Source: Streptomyces sp. NBC_00708 (GTDB taxonomy: Bacteria > Actinomycetota > Actinomycetes > Streptomycetales > Streptomycetaceae). Taken from it: a DNA stretch of 64,000 nt. A program made the position numbers and the translations under genes. The stretch spans positions 2,542,001-2,606,000 of the forward strand of contig CP108997.1 of NCBI GenBank assembly GCA_036226585.1, written 5' to 3'. The notes beneath the pieces are model-generated. The model had not been told where the DNA came from and did not search any database. It saw only the letters and a program-made list of their open reading frames with translations. Positions 57,522 through 64,000 of this stretch are shown piece after piece (position 1 is the first letter of the stretch; every line of letters begins with the position of its first letter).

Positions 57522-59716
57522 GCGACGGGCCTCCGGTCCTGGGTGCGTCCGCGCTGGGCGGGCATCGAACCGGGTGCCTCCACGACCCCGGTGCGGCGCA
57601 GCTTCTGCCAGCGCAGCCGGCCGCCGGTGAGGGCGGTGATCCAGGACTGGAGCAGCACCACGTACATGAGCTGCCGGTACAGGATCTGCTGGAGGGGCAG
57701 CGAGAGCAGATGGGTCATGCGTTCCCGGTCGAGCCGGAAGGCGTACGCGGCGCACACCAGCTGCACCGCGAGGACGCCGAGCCACGCGCCGACGGTCTTC
57801 TCGGTGGGCCCGAAGACGAGCCCGTACAGCAGGAAGACGTCGATGAGCGGGGCGAGCAGCGGGGCGACGACCATGAACAGTGAGACGAACGGCAGTCCGA
57901 CGCGTCCGAACCGGCCCGAGGACCCGCGCTCGACGACCGCCCGGCGGTGCTTCCAGATGGCCTGCATCGTGCCGTACGACCACCGGTAGCGCTGGGACCA
58001 GAGCTGCTGCACGGTCTCCGGCGCCTCGGTCCAGGCGCGGGCGTTCTCCGCGTAGACGACGCGCCAGCCGTCCCGGTGCAGGGCCATCGTGACGTCGGTG
58101 TCCTCGGCGAGGGTGTCCTCGCTGATGCCGCCGACCCGCTCCAGCGCCTCCCGCCGGAACGCCCCGACCGCGCCCGGGATGGTGGGCATGCAGCGCAGCA
58201 CGTCGTACATGCGGCGGTCGAGGTTGAAGCCCATCACGTACTCGATGTGCTGCCAGGCGCCGATGAGCGAGTCGCGGTTGCCGACCTTGGCGTTGCCGGC
58301 GACGGCCCCGACGCGCGGGTCGCCGAAGGGCTGCACCAGCTCGCGGACGGTGGACGGTTCGAAGACCGTGTCGCCGTCCATCATCACGATGATGTCGTTG
58401 CGGGCGTGCGCGATGCCGTTGTTGAGGGCGGCGGGCTTGCCCGCGTTGCGCTGGCGCACGACCCGGACGTTGGGCAGCCGCATCCGCTGGACGATGTCCG
58501 CGGTGCCGTCCGTGGAGCCGTCGTCGATCACGATGACTTCGACCGGATAGTCGCTTGCCAGGAGCGAACGCACCGTGTTCGCGATGCACTTCTTCTCGTT
58601 GTACGCGGGCACCAGGACGGTCACCGTGCGGGTGACGGGTTCGCCCCAGCGGAAGTCGCGCCGGCGGACCCGGCGGGCGTGGACGAAGGAGAGCACCAGC
58701 ATCAGCCCGAAGCGGGCGAAGACCAGCACGCCGATGACGGCGAGGCCGGCCACCATCACATCGGTGATGTGCTCCGAGACGCCCACGGCGTAGACGAACG
58801 CCCTGCCCTTCCACAGGTCGAAACCGGTGACCGGGGAGTGCGCGCTGGGGGCGCCGAGCGCGTCGGTGAGGTTGGCGAAGGCGTAGCCCCGCTTCTGCAT
58901 CTCCGGCAGGAACTTCCCGAGGGCGGTGACGGTCTGGGACCGGTCGCCTCCGGAGTCGTGCATCAGGATGATCGCGCCCTTGCCGTGCCGGGGCGTGGCC
59001 CGCTCGATGATCGCCCGGACGCCCGGCCGCTTCCAGTCCTCGCTGTCGGTGTTGTTGACGACGGTGAGGTAGCCGCGGCTGCCGATGTACTGGGTGACCG
59101 GCCAGGACTTGTTGTCCATGGCGTCGGCGAACGACGAGTAGGGCGGCCGGAACAGCGAGGTCCGGATGCCCGCCGCACCGGCCAGCACCAGCTGGTTCTG
59201 GGACAGCTCCCAGTCGATGCGGCTGGTGGACTGGTAGGACAGGTCGGGGTGGTTGAAGGTGTGCAGCCCGACCTCGTGCCCCTCCCTCACCATGCGCTCG
59301 ACGAGGTCCGGGTAGCGCGAGGCCATGGTGCCGGTGACGAAGAAGACGCCGTGGGCGTTGTACTTCTTGAGCTCGTCCAGCACCTTCGGCGTCCACTCCG
59401 GGTCCGGGCCGTCGTCGAAGGTCAGCACGATCCGGTGGTCCGGGATGCGCAGACTCTTCGCGGGCTCGGTGGTGCTGCGCGCGTCGATGACCGGCCCGCC
59501 CTCCAGCACCTGCTCGGGCACGCGGTCGGTCGCGACCGGTGGCCGGATGCGGTGGTCGGCGAGGATTTCGCTGTGCACATAGCCACGCAGCATCAGCATG
59601 GCGAGCAGGGCAACGAGGAACAGGAGCGGCAGCATGTAGCGCATCGGAAGTCTGCGCCGGCGGGTCTGCTTCTTCCTGTGGGTGTTGCGCCTGCCCCGGG
59701 GGGCAGGGGAAGTCAT
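57518..59716 (-). CDS. matB: Bifunctional polysaccharide deacetylase/glycosyltransferase (MatB type)
   Basis: 732 residues. N-terminal membrane anchor (MLPLLFLVALLAMLMLRG), then a NodB deacetylase domain with TFDDGPDPEW (residues 99-108) and HTFNHPD. A family 2 glycosyltransferase follows: VIDDGSTDGT, MMDGDT, EDTDV and QRYRWSYG (the QxxRW motif), with further helices. This fused order matches MatB, which with MatA makes a poly-GlcNAc-like glycan needed for mycelial aggregation. The deacetylase would act outside and the transferase inside the membrane. Confidence 0.9.
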   Translation of the reverse strand: MTSPAPRGRRNTHRKKQTRRRRLPMRYMLPLLFLVALLAMLMLRGYVHSEILADHRIRPPVATDRVPEQVLEGGPVIDARSTTEPAKSLRIPDHRIVLTFDDGPDPEWTPKVLDELKKYNAHGVFFVTGTMASRYPDLVERMVREGHEVGLHTFNHPDLSYQSTSRIDWELSQNQLVLAGAAGIRTSLFRPPYSSFADAMDNKSWPVTQYIGSRGYLTVVNNTDSEDWKRPGVRAIIERATPRHGKGAIILMHDSGGDRSQTVTALGKFLPEMQKRGYAFANLTDALGAPSAHSPVTGFDLWKGRAFVYAVGVSEHITDVMVAGLAVIGVLVFARFGLMLVLSFVHARRVRRRDFRWGEPVTRTVTVLVPAYNEKKCIANTVRSLLASDYPVEVIVIDDGSTDGTADIVQRMRLPNVRVVRQRNAGKPAALNNGIAHARNDIIVMMDGDTVFEPSTVRELVQPFGDPRVGAVAGNAKVGNRDSLIGAWQHIEYVMGFNLDRRMYDVLRCMPTIPGAVGAFRREALERVGGISEDTLAEDTDVTMALHRDGWRVVYAENARAWTEAPETVQQLWSQRYRWSYGTMQAIWKHRRAVVERGSSGRFGRVGLPFVSLFMVVAPLLAPLIDVFLLYGLVFGPTEKTVGAWLGVLAVQLVCAAYAFRLDRERMTHLLSLPLQQILYRQLMYVVLLQSWITALTGGRLRWQKLRRTGVVEAPGSMPAQRGRTQDRRPVA

Positions 59717-60133
59717 CTAGTCGGCGCCTTCTCGTTCTTGCGCGGGGCCCGGGGAACCGTCGGCGGGAAGCCCGGTGTCCGGAGCCGTCGATTCGTTCCC
59801 GGTGGTGTCCGTGACCTGCTGCTCCTGGCCGGTCAGCGGGAGGAAGGGGGCGCTGGAGTTGCCGCCCATCACCGCGACGACCAGGGTCACCGCGTAGCAG
59901 ACGAAGACCGCGGCCAGGACCCAGCCGAGCCGTCGCAGCGTCTTGCCGCGCCGGCCGCTCTCATCGACGAAGACGGGGCCGTCGGAGCCATCCGGAGCGG
60001 TTGGCTCCGGGAGCAGCTCGGAGAGCTGCCGTCCGATTCCGTCCAGCTGGATGGTGACTTCGTTCGGCTCGTGTGTGTGCCCCGCATGGGCACCTTCACG
60101 CCAAGTTTCCACTGTTGTACGCACTTCCCCCAC
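59717..60133 (-). CDS. matA: Small membrane protein upstream of matB (MatA candidate)
   Basis: 138 residues, one transmembrane segment (LGWVLAAVFVCYAVTLVVAVMGG, split by its length here) preceded by an acidic cytoplasmic part and followed by a short polar extracytoplasmic tail. It is upstream of matB with its stop at 59717, next to the matB start, and starts at GTG 60133. MatA in S. lividans sits directly before MatB, so the symbol is inferred by position and topology. No enzymatic motif is visible. Confidence 0.65.
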   Translation of the reverse strand: MGEVRTTVETWREGAHAGHTHEPNEVTIQLDGIGRQLSELLPEPTAPDGSDGPVFVDESGRRGKTLRRLGWVLAAVFVCYAVTLVVAVMGGNSSAPFLPLTGQEQQVTDTTGNESTAPDTGLPADGSPGPAQEREGAD

Positions 60134-60440
60134 TCAGGATCGGGTGCGCGCAACTGACCGGTTGTGTGCCGCCGGACGGGCCCCCACCCTGTCCACGCGC
60201 CCCCTACCACAGTGCACCCGGTCCATGAATGTAGCGCACGCCGGGAAGACTCCGACCCCGTCGGCAGGTGTTGTTCATCATGAGAGATACATCTGTTTTC
60301 GAACCGTGCTGCGGTTACTGGCCCCTGCGGGTGAGCGCCAGGAGCGCGTGCGGGGAGCGCACGCTGGGCGCGCGCTCCCCCGCGCCCGCCCGCGTCCGCG
60401 TCTCCGGGACGCGACCGGACGCCCCGGGCACCGCCGGCAC
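60134..60440. other. Promoter region of the mat operon (about 300 bp)
   Basis: No gene between the matA start and the ssrA terminator. It probably carries the mat promoter; no operator could be named. The sequence is very GC-rich (about 75 percent) in its second half. Confidence 0.45.
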
Positions 60441-60484
60441 ACAAAAACGAGGACCCCGCTGCCGGTGGCAACGGGGTCCTCGTT
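60441..60484 (-). terminator. Rho-independent terminator of ssrA
   Basis: 13-bp stem AACGAGGACCCCG/CGGGGTCCTCGTT (60446-60458 with 60472-60484), followed on the minus strand by TTTTTGT. It starts 14 bp after the mature 3' end of tmRNA. Confidence 0.85.
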
Positions 60485-60497
60485 CACATGGGAATTG

Positions 60498-60881
60498 TGG
60501 AGATGGCGGGAATCGAACCCGCGTCCAACGGTGCGGAACCAGGGCTTCTCCGAGTGCAGTCCGCTACGCTTTTCTCGGCCCCGGAGGTCACACGGACAAG
60601 CCTCCGACAGGCCCAGTCACTGTTTGATTTCCTTCAGAGCCCCGTGACCGGACTCAGAAGTTTAGATCCCTGAATGATGCCAGGATCCGGGTCGGGATCA
60701 CCCCCGGGCTGACACTCCGCAGAGTCTTCGCTAGCTGCTAATTAGGCAGCGAGGGCGAAGGCGGAGGAATCGCGCTTGGAATTGGCGATTATTGGTTGCG
60801 ACATATGGTTTACGAGATCATTGCCGCTTCCTCGACTCGCTTCCCCTGCTTCGACATCCGCTGTCGAAACCGATCATCCCC
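60498..60881 (-). ncRNA. ssrA: Transfer-messenger RNA (tmRNA)
   Basis: About 384 nt. The 5' end GGGGATGATCGGTTTCGACAG pairs with the 3' tRNA-like end (GATTCCCGCCATCTCC, T-loop GGTTCGATTCC). The tag frame is 60742-60786: resume codon GCC and tag ANSKRDSSAFALAA. The 3' CCA is not encoded completely (ACA follows), so it is finished after transcription. It rescues ribosomes stalled on broken mRNAs with SmpB, which is encoded just upstream. Confidence 0.95.
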
Positions 60882-61003
60882 ATGTTGATTTTTCAAGGTG
60901 GTGCCACACCCTCCGTGGGGTGCGTTGCCATCGTACGTGACCAACGCACGACGATGCCAGCGTATTCCTGCCCGAGCGGCCGGCGGCGGGCGCCGGGCCC
61001 GGA

Positions 61004-61492
61004 TCAGGCGCTTCGCTGGCGGCGCCGGGCCGCCGCGACGGCGCGGTTCGTCTCCCTGGTGTCCTGCTTCTCGCGCAGCGTCTGGCGCTTGTCGTACTCC
61101 TTCTTACCCTTCGCGAGCGCGATCTCGACCTTGACCCGCCCGTTCAGGAAGTACAGGGCCAGCGGCACGATCGTGTGCCCGGTCTCCTGCGCCTTCGACT
61201 CCAGCTTGTCGATCTCGGCCCGGTGCATCAGCAGCTTGCGCTTGCGCTTGGCGGAGTGGTTGGTCCAGGTCCCCTGGACGTACTCCGGGACGTGGATGTT
61301 GTGCAGCCACGCCTCGCCGCGGTCGATCTGGACGAAGCCGTCGACCAGGGAGGCCCGGCCCATGCGGAGCGATTTCACCTCGGTCCCCATGAGCACGAGC
61401 CCGCACTCGTAGGTGTCGAGGATGGTGTAGTCGTGGCGCGCCTTCTTGTTCTGCGCGATGAGCTTGCGCCCGGTGTCCTTTTCCTTAGCCAT
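61004..61492 (-). CDS. smpB: SsrA-binding protein SmpB
   Basis: 162-residue tmRNA partner. Family segments are [46 protein letters not shown] and [31 protein letters not shown]; the basic C-terminal tail ([19 protein letters not shown]) enters the ribosomal A site path. It is between an S41 protease gene and ssrA, all on the minus strand. ATG at 61492. Confidence 0.95.
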   Translation of the reverse strand: MAKEKDTGRKLIAQNKKARHDYTILDTYECGLVLMGTEVKSLRMGRASLVDGFVQIDRGEAWLHNIHVPEYVQGTWTNHSAKRKRKLLMHRAEIDKLESKAQETGHTIVPLALYFLNGRVKVEIALAKGKKEYDKRQTLREKQDTRETNRAVAAARRRQRSA

Positions 61493-61510
61493 AGTGCGGC
61501 CATTTTCGCA

Positions 61511-62695
61511 CTACGACCCACCCCCGAGGCCACTCAATACCGTCTCGGCCCGCTCCTGGGCCCGCGCGCTCACCGCCAGGTCCGGTGTGATGCCCCTGCC
61601 GTCGACCCCGTGGCCCGCCGGTGTGCGGTAGTGGCCCACGGTCAGCTCGGCCACCGAACCGCCCGCGAGCTTGCTCGGCATCTGCACCGAGCCCTTCCCG
61701 AAGGTCCGGGAGCCGACCGTGACCGCCCGGCCCCGGTCCTGCAGCGCCCCCGTGACCAGCTCGGCCGCGCTCATCGTGCCCCCGTCGACGAGGACGACGA
61801 CGGGGCGCTCGGTGTCGCCGCCCGCCCCCGCGTACAGGGCGTGCTGCTCGCCGTGCACGTCGTACGTGGCGACCAGGCCGCCGTCCAGGAACGCGGAGGC
61901 CGCGGTGACCGCCTCGGTGACCAGGCCGCCCGGGTTGCCGCGCAGGTCCAGCAGCACCCCGGCGCCCGCCGGGGCGTCCTCGACCGCGTCGCGCACGGCG
62001 GCCCCGGAACCCTTGGTGAACGAGCCGACTCCGATCAGCACCGCCCCGGACCGGCCGGAGCGCTCCGGCCCGATCCGCCGCACGGTCACCGACTCGACGG
62101 TGAGCCGGGCCCGGCTCAGCGTCTCGGTCCGGGTCTCGCTCCCCCGCCGTACGCCGAGGCTGACCGTGCTGCCCGCCTTCGCGCCGGTGCGGTCGCCGCG
62201 GAGCAGGGCCACCACGTCGGAGACGGGCAGCCGGTCGACGCGGCGGCCGTCCACGGTGCGCAGCAGGTCGCCGGAGCGGATGCCCGCGCGGTCGGCCGGG
62301 CTGCCGGGCTGGACGCGGGAGACGGCGACCTGGCCGTCGGCGGAGCGCCGGGCGGCGAGACCGACGCCGGTGTACGTGCCGTCGAGAGCCTGCTCGAACT
62401 CCTGGTACTCGCGCTCGTCGTACACGGCGCCCCAGCGGTCGCCGCTGCGGCTGACGACCTCCTCGGCCGCCTCCGTACCGGACTTGCCGTCGGCCACCGC
62501 GTCGGCGGCGGCCGCGGCCACCTCGTCGCCGTCGGCGGTGGCGGCGACGGACCGGGTGTGCACCGGTGCCTGCTTCTCACCGTGGGGCAGCGCGCCGGTC
62601 GCGGCCCCGGTGGCGAGGACGCCGGCGAAGACCAGCGTCAGGGCCGCCCCGCGGCGCAGACCGCGGGGCCCGACGCGACATTCGGGGTCCGACAT
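61511..62695 (-). CDS. S41 (C-terminal processing) peptidase with PDZ domain
   Basis: 394-residue tail-specific protease family member. N-terminal signal or anchor (LTLVFAGVLATGAATGAL), a helical region, a PDZ domain (QVAVSRVQPGSPADRAGIRSGDLLRTVDG), then the S41 catalytic core with Ser in DGGTMSAAELV and Lys in RTFGKGSVQ. These proteases process secreted or cell-wall proteins. It lies between ftsX and smpB on the same strand, with 18 bp to smpB and 68 bp from ftsX. Confidence 0.88.
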   Translation of the reverse strand: MSDPECRVGPRGLRRGAALTLVFAGVLATGAATGALPHGEKQAPVHTRSVAATADGDEVAAAAADAVADGKSGTEAAEEVVSRSGDRWGAVYDEREYQEFEQALDGTYTGVGLAARRSADGQVAVSRVQPGSPADRAGIRSGDLLRTVDGRRVDRLPVSDVVALLRGDRTGAKAGSTVSLGVRRGSETRTETLSRARLTVESVTVRRIGPERSGRSGAVLIGVGSFTKGSGAAVRDAVEDAPAGAGVLLDLRGNPGGLVTEAVTAASAFLDGGLVATYDVHGEQHALYAGAGGDTERPVVVLVDGGTMSAAELVTGALQDRGRAVTVGSRTFGKGSVQMPSKLAGGSVAELTVGHYRTPAGHGVDGRGITPDLAVSARAQERAETVLSGLGGGS

Positions 62696-62763
62696 GGCGC
62701 CGAGTCTAGGACAACGCCCCGGGGGCGCAGGGGACGTTGACCCTGCGCCTCACGGGGCGCACA

Positions 62764-63681
62764 TCACACCTTCAGGTACTTGCGCAGCGCGAAGAGAGCG
62801 GCAACGGCGGGCATCAGAAGGCCGATCGCCAGCACCAGCGGCAGCTTGGTGAGGACCGCGTCCCAGCCGATGAAGTCGATCAGGTTGAGCTTGTCCTTGA
62901 GCGCGAGACCGCCGTCGATCAGGAAGTAACGCCCGGCCAGCAGCATGACGCAGGCCAGCACACCGCCGATCAGACCGGCGAAGGCGGCCTCCATGATGAA
63001 CGGCGCCTGGATGTAGAAGCCGGAGGCGCCGACGAGGCGCATGATGCCGGTCTCCCGGCGCCGGCTGAACGCCGAGACGCGCACGGTGTTGACGATCAGC
63101 ATCAGCGCGATGACGAGCATCAGCGCCATCACGAAGAGCGCGGCGACGTTCATGCCGTTCATCAGGCCGAAGAGGTTGTCCAGGATGCTTCTCTGGTCCT
63201 GGACCGACTGGACCCCGTCCCGCCCGGCGAAGGCGGTGGCGACCACCTTGTACTTGGTGGGGTCCTTGAGCTTGACCCGGAAGGACTCCGGCATCTGGTC
63301 CGGCGTGATGTTGCCGGCCATCGGGGAGTCGCCGAACTCCTCCTGGTAGTGCTTGTACGCCTGGTCGGAGGACTCGTAGATCACCTTCTCCACGACGTCC
63401 ATCTTGCCGAGATCGCTCTCGATCTCGTCCTTCTGCTGCTTGGTGACCGCACCCTTGGCGCACTGGACCACCGTCTCCGCGTCGCCCTTGCCGCAGAGGT
63501 AGATGGAGACGTTGACCTTGTCGTACCAGTAGTCCTTCATCGTGCTGACCTGCTCGCGCATGAGCAGCGCGCCGCCGAACAGGGCGAGCGAGAGGGCGAC
63601 GGAGACGATCACGGCGAAGGTCATCGTGAGGTTGCGACGGAGGCCGACGCCGATCTCCGACAGGACGAACTGGGCGCGCAT
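62764..63681 (-). CDS. ftsX: Cell-division ABC transporter permease FtsX
   Basis: 305-residue membrane protein with four helices and a large extracytoplasmic loop (about residues 45-165) that contacts cell-wall hydrolases. The start MRAQFVLSEIGVGLRRNLTMTFAVIVSVALSLALFGG and the cytoplasmic block AFSRRRETGIMRLVGASGFYIQAPFIMEA are typical of actinobacterial FtsX. It follows ftsE by 23 bp on the same strand. FtsEX activates septal peptidoglycan hydrolases. Confidence 0.94.
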   Translation of the reverse strand: MRAQFVLSEIGVGLRRNLTMTFAVIVSVALSLALFGGALLMREQVSTMKDYWYDKVNVSIYLCGKGDAETVVQCAKGAVTKQQKDEIESDLGKMDVVEKVIYESSDQAYKHYQEEFGDSPMAGNITPDQMPESFRVKLKDPTKYKVVATAFAGRDGVQSVQDQRSILDNLFGLMNGMNVAALFVMALMLVIALMLIVNTVRVSAFSRRRETGIMRLVGASGFYIQAPFIMEAAFAGLIGGVLACVMLLAGRYFLIDGGLALKDKLNLIDFIGWDAVLTKLPLVLAIGLLMPAVAALFALRKYLKV

Positions 63682-63704
63682 GGCGTCCTTTCAGTGCTGG
63701 GTGC

Positions 63705-64000
63705 TCAGTGCTGGTAGCCGTAGACGCCGCGCGCCTGGTCGCGCACGAGACGGCCCTTCTCGAGCTCGATGACGCGCTTGCGCATCTGGTCGACGATGTT
63801 CTGGTCGTGGGTCGCCATGATCACGGTGGTGCCGGTCCGGTTGATCCGGTCCAGCAGCTTCATGATGCCGACGGAGGTCTGCGGGTCGAGGTTGCCGGTC
63901 GGCTCGTCCGCGATCAGCAGCATCGGCCGGTTGACGAAGGCCCGCGCGATCGCCACGCGCTGCTGCTCACCACCGGAGAGCTCACCGGGCATCCGGTCCT
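63705..64000 (-). CDS. ftsE: Cell-division ABC ATPase FtsE, C-terminal part (truncated by window edge)
   Basis: The last 97 codons of FtsE. The ABC signature [16 protein letters not shown], Walker [15 protein letters not shown] and H-loop [11 protein letters not shown] are present; the Walker A region lies outside the window. FtsE is cytosolic, binds FtsX and provides the energy for septal cell-wall hydrolysis. The end reads [20 protein letters not shown]. Confidence 0.94.
   Translation of the reverse strand, partial: DRMPGELSGGEQQRVAIARAFVNRPMLLIADEPTGNLDPQTSVGIMKLLDRINRTGTTVIMATHDQNIVDQMRKRVIELEKGRLVRDQARGVYGYQH

Noticed and set aside
57947..60157. Long plus-strand open frame antisense to matB and matA
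   Set aside because: Shadow of matB; composition is Val/Arg/His/Asp without motifs.

Overview
This window is a high-GC actinobacterial chromosome segment and almost certainly comes from Streptomyces. The evidence is the strong third-position GC bias, the SsgA-like protein, DasR-type dre operators, the NnaR/NarK pair, the Mat (mycelial aggregation) genes, the HVDLCR-type sulfur leader peptide and an ssrA tag ending in AFALAA. The gene order resembles, from memory, the S. coelicolor SCO2904-SCO2969 core region. I see no integrase, transposase, prophage, CRISPR array or biosynthetic cluster. It is a core-chromosome stretch with a few locally odd features.

Layout. 0-3.6 kb: 5' part of rph, then the N-acetylglucosamine PTS (nagF EIIB divergent from nagE1 and nagE2 EIIC) with dre operators. 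3.6-9.7 kb: a metallo-beta-lactamase-fold hydrolase, a carrier-protein cysteine pathway (leader peptide, CysO-like protein, CysM-like synthase, JAMM protease), an amino-acid permease, a DUF2017 protein and clpS. 9.7-12.1 kb: NAD salvage (pncB, pncA). 12.2-18.2 kb: secreted M6 protease, small membrane protein, two RDD proteins (one carrying an in-frame tandem repeat derived from an intergenic palindrome) and the SsgA-like gene. 18.3-29.5 kb: FAD-linked oxidase, TPR protein, hppD with its hpdA and hpdR regulators, an OpuC-type osmoprotectant ABC transporter, an ArsR-like regulator with a small partner ORF, and a Lon-type secreted protease. 29.9-38.8 kb: DEAD-type helicase, a decayed RHH/Doc toxin-antitoxin locus, an MFS exporter, tRNA-Cys and a three-subunit molybdenum hydroxylase. 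39.1-43.9 kb: cytoplasmic GH20 hexosaminidase with a sugar ABC importer and dre-like boxes. 44-51.6 kb: DUF3039, YqgE, murA, hupA, malic enzyme and a HelD-like helicase. 51.8-56.1 kb: two GNATs, a DUF1772 protein, and nnaR and narK. 56.3-60.1 kb: matA, matB and an acyltransferase. 60.5-64 kb: ssrA, smpB, an S41 protease, ftsX and the 3' part of ftsE.

The main theme is amino-sugar use. GlcNAc enters through NagE1/NagE2, and chito-oligosaccharides probably enter through the binding-protein importer and are cut by the cytoplasmic hexosaminidase. Both modules carry DasR-type boxes, and a GlcNAc-type exopolysaccharide synthase (MatB) lies in the same window. A second theme is protein-carrier sulfur transfer: leader, CysO, CysM and JAMM protease are clustered, and the carrier has two residues after its diglycine. 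The most unusual sequence observation is a 138-bp in-frame tandem duplication, containing a Streptomyces-type intergenic palindrome, translated inside an RDD/DUF2510 membrane protein.
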